From Bacillus licheniformis DSM 13 = ATCC 14580 (GTDB taxonomy: Bacteria; Bacillota; Bacilli; Bacillales; Bacillaceae): a stretch of 64,000 nt of DNA. The notes under the pieces are model-generated. The model saw only the letters and a list, made by a program, of their open reading frames with translations, did not search any database and was not told the origin of the DNA. The DNA is taken from NCBI RefSeq assembly GCF_000011645.1, contig NC_006270.3, positions 3,556,501 through 3,620,500 of the forward strand, given 5' to 3'. The position numbers and the translations under genes are program-made. Each line of letters starts with the position of its first letter. Position 1 is the stretch's first letter. Below, one piece after another: positions 17,301 to 24,224 of the stretch.

Positions 17301-18274
17301 GTCACCGTCTGTGAAGGTGCCTGCGTCTTCAGAAGCGAACCAGGCGACGGTTTTTCTTCCCCGGCCGATATGATTTTCATATGCTTCGTTCCGTCCAGCG
17401 GATATCGATACAGAAGCGCTTTATTTTTGGCGACATCGGTTTTATCCGGCTCGCTTTGATAACGGGCGGATGCGACCTCTTCTCCGCTGTTTGTGCAGAT
17501 GATCACCTCTCTCGGCGCCGTATTCTCCATGCCGCCCCCTTTGAGAGCAGTAAGCGTTTTGCCTTCACGAAGGTGAACACCGTAATACCGATTGAAATCA
17601 CTTTCCGTCAGATGACCGTTTGAGCGGTTTTTCACCCAAAACACGTGTGTTTGACCGGAAGGAATCGCCACATCATCGTGCTCAAAAGGCCAGATGACGT
17701 CTGATTCCTTGCCCTTTTCAGGATGTCTGTACTTGATTTTGTAGCTGTTCAGATGAACAGCTTTATTGGTATTGTTATAAACTTCAATAAATTCATAGCC
17801 GTCCTTTCCACCGGTGTTTGACGTGTCGACTACCATTTCCGTGATCAACAGCTCCGGAAGCTTTTGTGTATCTGTACGCATGCCTTTCAGGGCGACAGTA
17901 TACACATCCGTCTTCACAGAGGAGTCGCCGACTTGAGCTTCAATGTAGTACTGGACTTTGCCGGATGCTATGGATTCGCTTTCCAATTTGGCAATATAGG
18001 CGTTCTGTCTGCCCGGCTCAACTTCCATCGGAATCGCCCGATACGGCAATTCGTCATGCTGCTTGTAATATAAAATGACCGTGTCGGCGGCCGCCTGCGC
18101 GGAAAAATATATGTCATCTCCTTTTTGAACTTGTTCAACAGGAGTATGCCTGATAACCGGTGAACCAGGCTGAATATGCTCTTCACCCGATGCGGACGAA
18201 ATCGGGATCTGCAAGGCAAAAAGTAAAACTGCGGCCAACAATAAAAGGGTTTGGCGATTTCTGTACTTTTTCAT
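14285..18274 (-). CDS. yvnB: YvnB, giant secreted metallophosphoesterase
   Basis: 1329 aa. A signal peptide (residues 1-29) ends near SSASG. A lamin-tail-like domain is at about 140-280 (LLITEMVVDTSN, EFIEVYNNTNKAVHLNSY). Several Ig-like modules follow (for example about 340-430 and 640-730). The calcineurin-type phosphoesterase domain lies at about 915-1150, with MSDTQ, HTGDLVDEAD, GNHDVSH and SGHYHSSN metal ligands. Next is a purple-acid-phosphatase-like FN3 piece (NTTYFWYAAASDQYGG). The tail NLPIAE + hydrophobic stretch + ERKK resembles a degenerate wall-sorting signal. Substrate is unknown. The start has RBS GGGAGGTAGACG. It is monocistronic. Confidence 0.88.
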   Translation of the reverse strand: MKKYRNRQTLLLLAAVLLFALQIPISSASGEEHIQPGSPVIRHTPVEQVQKGDDIYFSAQAAADTVILYYKQHDELPYRAIPMEVEPGRQNAYIAKLESESIASGKVQYYIEAQVGDSSVKTDVYTVALKGMRTDTQKLPELLITEMVVDTSNTGGKDGYEFIEVYNNTNKAVHLNSYKIKYRHPEKGKESDVIWPFEHDDVAIPSGQTHVFWVKNRSNGHLTESDFNRYYGVHLREGKTLTALKGGGMENTAPREVIICTNSGEEVASARYQSEPDKTDVAKNKALLYRYPLDGTKHMKIISAGEEKPSPGSLLKTQAPSQTVTVMPDREKPEIHDMTDHQAVKPGETIQLLADMKDNRQVKQAQFFYRMNDDERFTEVRVEKSRNDGLYRHNIYFAELIGKEKVEYYMRAGDGSNVSSTEKKTIPLEQRILKGLRLNVSEGGTVSGKMLLKATSEKPPSETTIRIDGIEQKEGEPALEKKAYFAFDVNQTNLYFKNAVTIGRRVQKVFDDSRRRYATITVPVSPDEFKKGKPFSIKVRSGTKSTPFEQTAEENRDDFVLKNPRLILADGTIIRDERYDDPKAELPAGDGPGAHEWYEFRFTIPEAKFASLASQWHTRAWNEGQHIVEAENGEERLIRRVTVDNTGPEIKTSLKDGRTYKGSFEINAAAHDKWSGMKSIKAFLDGKKIALPYLVSSARLDAGKHELKIKAEDSAGNLSIVKKAFYIKEEKPDKPARVKNTPGSTHAKLAVRVKDPTKDKMKVSFHQGFQYTVKDEEHVDVSANESGTEPPQSFAVRGEKALTKEERSGMSALDGKGFETSSTTKFPYHRFDVKVDENTGPNDKVEVLWRGSSLPGRKVSMFAWNWASKRWETLAFHVAKDGKPFTLKGSIKAADYIRQSKASIIIQDQIQLSQNDYTFVWMSDTQYYSESYPHIFERQVKWIAEQKDKLNIQYVFHTGDLVDEADQPLQWKRADQFMKVLDDNQVPYGVLAGNHDVSHKDRSYLKFGRYFGERRFKQKPHYGGSYQNNKGHYDLISSGGNDYIMVSMGWGIGKKELQWIDDVLKRHPDRKAILAFHEFLLVSGSRSPIGEKIFEQIIKRNPNVIAVLSGHYHSSNLKVDKLDDNGDGKPDRKVYQMLADYQGGPEGGQGYLRILHVDPKHDTIHVKTYSPYLDDYNFYDPHQFGPKDEFNIKTDLKPRKKKVKTDYFELNVFSNKEIGKAKTVKSGKTASVTWKDLQPNTTYFWYAAASDQYGGNSRSQMWRLTTKDDGMKSFLIDQTAGAGSALRQLSGSPPPAGMILKKGTNLPIAEISLWLAAVFLCERKKHLFS

Positions 18275-18333
18275 CGTCTACCTCCCTTTCGTATTTTGCC
18301 TTTACAGATCATTTTTATGAAAGAGACATCCGG

Positions 18334-18368
18334 GCAAAAAAAAGAAGCCTGATGATTCATCAGACTTC
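18334..18368 (-). terminator. Terminator of the yvlABCD operon
   Basis: GAAGCCTGA (18344-18352) pairs with TCAGACTTC (18360-18368) with one mismatch, followed on the minus strand by a run of T (18334-18343). It ends the operon just after yvlD. Confidence 0.8.
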
Positions 18369-18371
18369 AAC

Positions 18372-18731
18372 TTATTTTCTGGACATCGGTTCGATAATTG
18401 CTTTTTGAATGAGCAAGTGAAAAACCGACAGGACGATCGACGCAAAAATGGCTGTCCCAAAGCCGTCCAGGTCAAAACTGTCCCCCATAATGGACGCGGT
18501 CATATAAAGAGTGATCGCATTGATGATAAACAAAAATAAACCTAGCGTAATTACTGTGACGGGCAGCGTCAAAATCACCAGCACGGGCTTCACAAACATA
18601 TTTAAGATGGATAAAATCAAGCTTGCCGTAATGGCTGCTCCGATGCTTCTGACGTGAACCGCATCAAAGTAACCGGCAATGACAATTAATAATAAGGCAT
18701 TGACAAGAACGTTTATAATCCATCTCATCAT
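18372..18731 (-). CDS. yvlD: YvlD, phage-holin-like (DUF360) membrane protein
   Basis: 119 aa, almost entirely four hydrophobic helices (residues about 5-22, 28-52, 57-80, 92-112), typical of the mycobacterial-4-TM/holin superfamily IV proteins. Molecular function is unknown. It overlaps yvlC by four bases, is the last gene of yvlABCD, and is followed by a terminator. Membership of a sigma-W unit suggests a role in envelope stress. Confidence 0.85.
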   Translation of the reverse strand: MMRWIINVLVNALLLIVIAGYFDAVHVRSIGAAITASLILSILNMFVKPVLVILTLPVTVITLGLFLFIINAITLYMTASIMGDSFDLDGFGTAIFASIVLSVFHLLIQKAIIEPMSRK

Positions 18732-18928
18732 CTGTTGACGTCTCCTTCATTCGGCACAAGGAATACCCAGACAATATAAATCAGCAGGACGGGAACTCCG
18801 GTCGAAAATATAAATAATAGAACCGTAATGATTCTCAGCAATGACGCATCCATATTTAAATATTCAGCAAGACCTCCGACGACCCCGGCAATCTTTCTGT
18901 CTGTTTCGGATCGAAATAGCCTTTTCAT
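18728..18928 (-). CDS. yvlC: YvlC, PspC-domain protein
   Basis: 66-aa PspC-family protein. The KRLFRSETDRKIAGVVGGLAEYLN start is the classic PspC sequence, followed by one hydrophobic helix (about residues 32-58) ending VWVFLVPNE. PspC proteins belong to phage-shock/envelope-stress systems, and the partner here is probably YvlB. The gene lies four bases after yvlB and overlaps yvlD. Confidence 0.9.
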   Translation of the reverse strand: MKRLFRSETDRKIAGVVGGLAEYLNMDASLLRIITVLLFIFSTGVPVLLIYIVWVFLVPNEGDVNR

Positions 18929-18932
18929 TGTA

Positions 18933-20027
18933 TCACTCCTGTGTATGGTTTAAATGGATCGATCCTGTCTTCGATTCCAAAAACACGGTCATGCTATGAT
19001 CATGATTTTGATTTGCTTTTAGGTACATTTCCTTCTGGATTGTCTCGTTTTTTTCCTTTAAAATTTCTGCATCTGAAAGATCATGAGACAGAGAACCGAG
19101 ATTGCTTTTCAGCTCCGCTGTAACAGCGCAGTCCCGGGGAACATTCAACTCTACGCTTCCAGTCGTTGTTTTCACATATGCCGTCCGGCAGTGCGGATTT
19201 TTGACTGTTGCCGCGATATTGCCGTTAAAGCTCTGCAGGTCAAGCGCCTCGCATGAACCTTTAAGGTCGATCAATCCATTGATGGTTTCCGCTTCAATCT
19301 CTCCGCAAGTATGGTCGGCTAGTTTGATTTGTCCATTTGCAGTTTCCAATGAAGCTTTTCCTGCCGTGAGAGCAGAGAACGACAGCACGCCGTTCGTCGT
19401 TTTGGCGGACAGCTCTTTTACGTTTAAATGTTCCCCTCTGACCGGGCCGTTAAACAGTTTAAAGCGGATTTTGCCGTACTCTTTGTCCGGTATATAGACG
19501 GTAAGGTTGGTCTTCATCGTTTTTTTCTCGGTACGGATCATGAACTTATCGCCTTCCACACCGCAGTCGATATGCTGGAGAAAAGCCTGCCTTGCTTCAT
19601 CCTGATTTTCAGCCCGGTACACTTTTGCCTGGCATTCGACTCTGATGTCGGAATCGCTCCATGGTACAAGGTTGACGCTGCCGTTGGCAAGCTGAATATC
19701 CAGAGTCGAAAAATCAGTGTCTTTAAACTGGAATATATGCTGGACATCGTACGAGTGCCCGAAATTCAAATCCAAGTCTGCTTCTTTTACTTTTTTTACA
19801 GCGGTATCAATCCATTCGAACAGTTTTGAACCGATCGAAGGCTTCGGTTCTTTTTTCTTTTCGCTGTAGAAGTCCTCCGAATCAATGACATCCTCAGACA
19901 GGGCTGTCACCTTGCTCTCGGTTTCCTTGTAGTCTTCTTCAAGTTTTTCGATCAGGATCAGCGCCTCTTTTGCAGACAGCTTTCCTTCCTCGACCAATTT
20001 TAAAATTCGTTCTTTCTCATGCTTCAT
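18933..20027 (-). CDS. yvlB: YvlB, DUF4097 beta-helix protein with N-terminal SHOCT-like segment
   Basis: 364 aa. The N-terminal helical segment KERILKLVEEGKLSAKEALILIEKLEED resembles SHOCT-like oligomerisation modules. From about residue 100 onward it consists of repeated short beta-strands (LDIQLANGSVNL, TNGVLSFSALTAGKASLETANGQIKL, ETINGLIDLKG, LQSFNGNIAAT, TTTGSVELN), the DUF4097 adhesin-like beta-helix. It has no signal peptide. It works presumably with YvlC (PspC-like) in a sigma-W envelope-stress response; the exact function is unknown. Confidence 0.85.
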   Translation of the reverse strand: MKHEKERILKLVEEGKLSAKEALILIEKLEEDYKETESKVTALSEDVIDSEDFYSEKKKEPKPSIGSKLFEWIDTAVKKVKEADLDLNFGHSYDVQHIFQFKDTDFSTLDIQLANGSVNLVPWSDSDIRVECQAKVYRAENQDEARQAFLQHIDCGVEGDKFMIRTEKKTMKTNLTVYIPDKEYGKIRFKLFNGPVRGEHLNVKELSAKTTNGVLSFSALTAGKASLETANGQIKLADHTCGEIEAETINGLIDLKGSCEALDLQSFNGNIAATVKNPHCRTAYVKTTTGSVELNVPRDCAVTAELKSNLGSLSHDLSDAEILKEKNETIQKEMYLKANQNHDHSMTVFLESKTGSIHLNHTQE

Positions 20028-20052
20028 GAAAAGCTCCCCCGTTCTCCTTCTT

Positions 20053-20388
20053 TTAGGCCTGAGTCAGCATTTTAATCCCTTGAACTACGTTCCAGACCAC
20101 AATAATCAAACTGATGATCCCGAAAAAAACGAAACCTCCGATCATGAAAATGACCGCCAAATAACCGCCGTCACCAAAGATAAGCGTACCGCTTATCGCG
20201 CCTGCTGCCAATATGACTACGCTTATAAACGGAATAATATGCGAAATAAGCGAACGCATCGCATGCTTTTTCGTTTCTTGATCATCTGTTATAAAATACG
20301 CTGCGATTGGCAAAATAAGCGGGGCAAAAAAAACACTAAAATAACAAATTGAAGAAATCAGCGCGTTGTTTCTCGTCATACATAACAC
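20053..20388 (-). CDS. yvlA: YvlA, DUF4870/Tic20-like membrane protein
   Basis: 111 aa with three to four hydrophobic helices (about residues 10-35, 48-65, 70-100), resembling DUF4870 (Tic20-like) proteins. It is the first gene of yvlABCD, 25 bp ahead of yvlB, and lies directly downstream of a clear sigma-W promoter. Function is unknown. Confidence 0.82.
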   Translation of the reverse strand: MLCMTRNNALISSICYFSVFFAPLILPIAAYFITDDQETKKHAMRSLISHIIPFISVVILAAGAISGTLIFGDGGYLAVIFMIGGFVFFGIISLIIVVWNVVQGIKMLTQA

Positions 20389-20446
20389 TCCTTATGATGT
20401 AAACCGTTCTTTGTGAGTCTAATGTACAGTGACCTTATACTTAGTT

Positions 20447-20473
20447 TACGTGTATCATGGCCTTTAGGTTTCA
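20447..20473 (-). promoter_or_regulatory. Sigma-W promoter of yvlABCD
   Basis: On the minus strand TGAAAC (20468-20473) is followed after 17 bp by CGTA (20447-20450), matching the sigma-W consensus TGAAAC-N16/17-CGTA exactly. It lies about 60 bp upstream of yvlA. The operon is a known member of the sigma-W regulon in B. subtilis. Confidence 0.88.
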
Positions 20474-20593
20474 TTTTCATTCGATCGGCGTGCGTCAAAC
20501 TTCGCAAATTTATTTTTTTAGATTTTATGAATAGATTCTTTTTTTATAACCCTTTAAAATATGTGGCAAAGCCAATGAAAAGGAGCGAGCGTT

Positions 20594-20824
20594 ATGAAAC
20601 AGAAATCGGAAGTATACGCCTCATCCGCCTCCCAGCTTCTTAGTCTGATTCAGGAACAAAAAAGGATGAATCAGGAGATCGTGAACCGATTGGAATCGAT
20701 CAATTCCGCTCCTCCGCTTTCCAGCGAAATCCGCTATTTAAAGGTTCTGCTGAACAGCAGCAGCACCCATATTTTAAACAGTATGAGTGAAGCGACCAAA
20801 CACATCAGCCGGACTGAACGTTAA
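20594..20824 (+). CDS. Small hypothetical coiled-coil protein
   Basis: 76 aa, hydrophilic and largely helical, with heptad-like segments (SQLLSLIQEQKRMNQEIVNRLESI and EIRYLKVLLNSSSTHILNSMSEATKHI). No signal peptide, membrane helix or known domain is seen. A good ribosome-binding site AAAAGGAGCG lies 8 bp before the ATG, which supports it being real. It stands alone between the divergent sigma-W operon and the convergent VOC pseudogene. Not recognised; function unknown. Confidence 0.65.
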   Translation: MKQKSEVYASSASQLLSLIQEQKRMNQEIVNRLESINSAPPLSSEIRYLKVLLNSSSTHILNSMSEATKHISRTER

Positions 20825-20830
20825 CCGTTT

Positions 20831-21200
20831 TCATGATATTTCAACCAGATTTCCGTCGGGATCTCTGATATAAACCGAAACGACCGGCCCTTCAGCGCCC
20901 ATTCGCTCTGCGGGGCCTTCTTCAATTTTAATGGACAGCCCCTCCAGATGACGAATCACATCATCAATGCCGGCATTTGTATGAAACACAGGTCTGCGGA
21001 GCCGGGCATCGGGTGCTGTGCCTTCGGCTCAAACTATTTTCCGGCTTCGTGGAGGTTTATTTTTTGCCTGCCGAATGTCGCGCTTTTCTTCCTTCTCGAA
21101 AAGTGACCGCATTCAACCCCGGCACACGGCTGTAAAAATCACATGTCGCATCAATGTCTTTTACAGTCAGTACCAAATGATCCATGCGATCGATCTTCAT
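20831..21200 (-). pseudogene. VOC (glyoxalase/bleomycin-resistance) family gene, broken by two frameshifts and a stop
   Basis: The intact start MKIDRMDHLVLTVKDIDATCDFYSR (ATG at 21200, GGGGGATGGGG upstream) is a VOC-family N terminus with its metal-binding His. The frame is lost after REGRK. A second frame continues RQKINLHEAGK and hits TAG where relatives have an amino acid, then runs FEPKAQHPMPGSADLCF. A third frame resumes GIDDVIRHLEGLS and ends VYIRDPDGNLVEIS at 20831. So at least two frameshifts and one nonsense codon are needed to rebuild the protein. It is a decayed small-molecule-modifying enzyme unless sequencing errors explain it. Confidence 0.85.
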
Positions 21201-21305
21201 CACCCCATCCCCCTTTATTGTTTGTTTTTTTACGTTATAACAGCTATTGAATAAAAGAGCAATGAAAATCTTTTTGAACAAAGCTTGCCGCGGATCATTC
21301 GGCCA

Positions 21306-21342
21306 TTGAAAAAGCTGCCGACGTGACATCGGCAGCTTTTTC
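21306..21342 (-). terminator. Terminator of uvrBA
   Basis: AAAAAGCTGCCGA (21309-21321) pairs with TCGGCAGCTTTTT (21329-21341). It lies immediately after the uvrA stop codon. Confidence 0.88.
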
Positions 21343-21343
21343 T

Positions 21344-24217
21344 TTACGGTCTGACAGCTTCTTTTTCTTGAAGCCGCTTCTTCATTCTGTTTTTGTCGCG
21401 TTCAATGATCGGTTTTAAATAACGGCCGGTATATGACCCTTCGACTTTCACGACTTCTTCGGGAGGTCCGGCAGCCACGATCATTCCCCCGCCGTCTCCG
21501 CCTTCAGGACCCAAGTCGATCAAATAATCAGCCGCTTTTATAATATCTAGATTGTGTTCGATTACAAGCACTGTATCTCCATTGTCGACCAGGCGCTGCA
21601 GAACGGCCAAAAGCCTTGCGATATCATCGACGTGCAGTCCTGTCGTCGGCTCGTCCAAAATATAAAGGGATCTTCCCGTTGAACGGCGGTGAAGTTCAGA
21701 TGCCAATTTGACCCGCTGCGCTTCTCCCCCGGAAAGCGTTGTAGCCGGCTGTCCGAGCGTAATATAGCCAAGACCGACATCATAGAGGGTCTGCAGCTTG
21801 CGCTTGATTTTCGGGATGTTCTCAAAAAATTGAACGGCATTCTCGACCGTCATCTCAAGCACGTCAGAGATATTTTTGCCTTTGTACGTAACCTGAAGCG
21901 TTTCACGGTTGTATCTCTTTCCGTGGCAAACCTCACAAGGAACGTATACATCGGGCAGGAAGTGCATCTCGATTTTAATGATTCCGTCGCCTTTGCAGGC
22001 CTCACAGCGTCCGCCTTTGACGTTAAAGCTGAAGCGCCCTTTCTTGTATCCTCTGACTTTCGCTTCATTCGTCTGGGCAAACACGTCGCGGATGTCATCG
22101 AACACGCCGGTATATGTGGCCGGATTTGACCTCGGCGTCCGGCCGATCGGAGACTGGTCAATATCGATCACTTTATCGAGGTGCTCGATTCCTTTTATTT
22201 CTTTGTATTCTCCCGGTTTCGTCTTAGCCCGATGCAGCTTCTGAGCCAGCGTTTTGTGGAGAATTTCATTAACGAGCGTGCTTTTCCCTGATCCCGATAC
22301 CCCGGTAACAGCTGTGAACACGCCGAGCGGAAATTTCACGGAAACATTTTTCAAGTTGTTTTCCTTTGCCCCTTTTACCTCGATAAAGCGGTTGTCAGGC
22401 TTTCTTCTCTCGGCAGGAAGAGGAATGAATTTTTTCCCTGAAAGATATTGCCCTGTCAGAGATTGATCATCGTTCATCACTTCTTCCGGCGTTCCGGCGG
22501 AGATTACTTCTCCCCCGTGTACACCCGCGCCGGGCCCGATATCGATTAAATAATCGGCGGCAAGCATTGTATCCTCGTCATGCTCGACGACGATCAATGT
22601 GTTTCCGATATCCCTCATGTTTTTGAGCGTCTCAATCAGGCGGTCGTTATCGCGTTGATGAAGACCGATTGACGGCTCATCAAGGATGTAAAGGACACCG
22701 GTCAGCCTTGAGCCGATTTGCGTTGCAAGCCTGATCCGCTGCGCTTCTCCCCCCGACAGAGTGCCGGCTGCGCGGCTGAGCGTCAAATAGTCAAGCCCGA
22801 CATTGTTCAAGAATCCGAGCCTTTCTTCAATCTCCCGCAAAATGAGGTTGGCGATCTTCATGTCTTTTTCTGAAAGATCAAGTTCACGGAAAAATTGAAG
22901 GGCGTTAGCTACCGACATTTCGGTTATCTTACCGATGTGAAGGCCGTTAATCAGCACGGCGAGGGATTCCTTTTTCAGACGGTAGCCTTTGCATGAAGGG
23001 CACGGCTGATTAGCCATATATTTTTCCATCAGTTCACGAACATAATCCGAGCTGGTTTCTTTATAGCGCCTTTCGATATTGCGGATGACGCCTTCGAACT
23101 CAATGTAGTTTTCCCGGACTTGTCCGAAGTCGTTTTCATATCTGAAATAAATCTGCTCGCCTCCGCTGCCGTAGAGGATTTTCTCAAGGTGGTGCTTCGG
23201 CAGGTCTCTGACCGGAATATCCATATCGATTCCATAGTGGCTGCATACCGCTTCAAGCAGCTTCGGATAATATTGGGAGCTCTGCGGTTCCCAAGGTGCA
23301 ATCGCATTCTCCTTTAGAGACAGCTCATCGTTTGGAATGACGAGCTCTACATCGACTTCCAGCTTGGACCCGAGGCCGTCGCAGCTCGGACATGCGCCGA
23401 ACGGGCTGTTGAAAGAAAACATCCTCGGCTCCAGTTCCCCAATTGAAAAACCGCAGTGCGGACAGGCATGGTGCTCGCTGAACAGCAGCTCTTCCTGCCC
23501 GATCACGTCGATGATCACACGGCCTTCGCCGAGGCGGAGCGCCGTTTCGAGCGAGTCTGTGAGACGGGCGGTTACGCCTTCTTTTATGACGATGCGGTCG
23601 ACGACGACTTCGATCGAATGCTTTTTATTCTTTTCGAGCTCGATGTCCTCTGAGAGGTCGTTCATTTCGCCGTCGATCCGGACTCTCACATAGCCTTGTT
23701 TTCTGATTTGTTCGAGCACTTTCACGTGCGATCCTTTTCTTCCCGAGACGATCGGCGCAAGCACCTGGATCTTCGTCCGCTCGGGATAATCCAAAATTCT
23801 GTCCGTCATCTGTTCGATCGTTTGCGAGGTAATTTCAATGCCGTGAACAGGGCAAACCGGCTTTCCGATTCTGGCAAACAGCAGCCGGAGATAATCGTAG
23901 ATTTCCGTCACCGTTCCGACTGTCGACCGGGGGTTCCGGCTCGTTGTTTTCTGATCGATGCTGATCGCCGGCGACAGGCCTTCAATCGCATCGACGTCGG
24001 GTTTGTCCATCTGTCCTAAAAACTGGCGGGCATATGCGGAGAGAGACTCGACATAGCGCCGCTGCCCCTCTGCATATATCGTATCGAACGCAAGGGATGA
24101 TTTCCCTGATCCCGAAAGACCTGTCAAAACGACAAGCTGATCCCTCGGAATAGAGACATCGATATTTTTCAGGTTATGGGCCCTTGCACCTTTCACCTCA
24201 ATTCGTTTCGTTGCCAT
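21344..24217 (-). CDS. uvrA: UvrA, excinuclease ABC subunit A
   Basis: 957-aa damage-recognition ATPase of nucleotide excision repair, full length. Two ABC modules are seen: Walker A GLSGSGKSS near residue 31 and GVSGSGKST near residue 640, with two LSGGEAQR signatures. Zn-binding pairs are CPHC...CPSC (about 250-280) and CEAC...CEVC (about 735-765); CPSCKGYR near 405 is a third cysteine pair. It follows uvrB with 7 bp between stop and start and is closed by a terminator. It is under LexA control through the uvrB promoter. Confidence 0.98.
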   Translation of the reverse strand: MATKRIEVKGARAHNLKNIDVSIPRDQLVVLTGLSGSGKSSLAFDTIYAEGQRRYVESLSAYARQFLGQMDKPDVDAIEGLSPAISIDQKTTSRNPRSTVGTVTEIYDYLRLLFARIGKPVCPVHGIEITSQTIEQMTDRILDYPERTKIQVLAPIVSGRKGSHVKVLEQIRKQGYVRVRIDGEMNDLSEDIELEKNKKHSIEVVVDRIVIKEGVTARLTDSLETALRLGEGRVIIDVIGQEELLFSEHHACPHCGFSIGELEPRMFSFNSPFGACPSCDGLGSKLEVDVELVIPNDELSLKENAIAPWEPQSSQYYPKLLEAVCSHYGIDMDIPVRDLPKHHLEKILYGSGGEQIYFRYENDFGQVRENYIEFEGVIRNIERRYKETSSDYVRELMEKYMANQPCPSCKGYRLKKESLAVLINGLHIGKITEMSVANALQFFRELDLSEKDMKIANLILREIEERLGFLNNVGLDYLTLSRAAGTLSGGEAQRIRLATQIGSRLTGVLYILDEPSIGLHQRDNDRLIETLKNMRDIGNTLIVVEHDEDTMLAADYLIDIGPGAGVHGGEVISAGTPEEVMNDDQSLTGQYLSGKKFIPLPAERRKPDNRFIEVKGAKENNLKNVSVKFPLGVFTAVTGVSGSGKSTLVNEILHKTLAQKLHRAKTKPGEYKEIKGIEHLDKVIDIDQSPIGRTPRSNPATYTGVFDDIRDVFAQTNEAKVRGYKKGRFSFNVKGGRCEACKGDGIIKIEMHFLPDVYVPCEVCHGKRYNRETLQVTYKGKNISDVLEMTVENAVQFFENIPKIKRKLQTLYDVGLGYITLGQPATTLSGGEAQRVKLASELHRRSTGRSLYILDEPTTGLHVDDIARLLAVLQRLVDNGDTVLVIEHNLDIIKAADYLIDLGPEGGDGGGMIVAAGPPEEVVKVEGSYTGRYLKPIIERDKNRMKKRLQEKEAVRP

Positions 24218-24224
24218 TTTCTAT

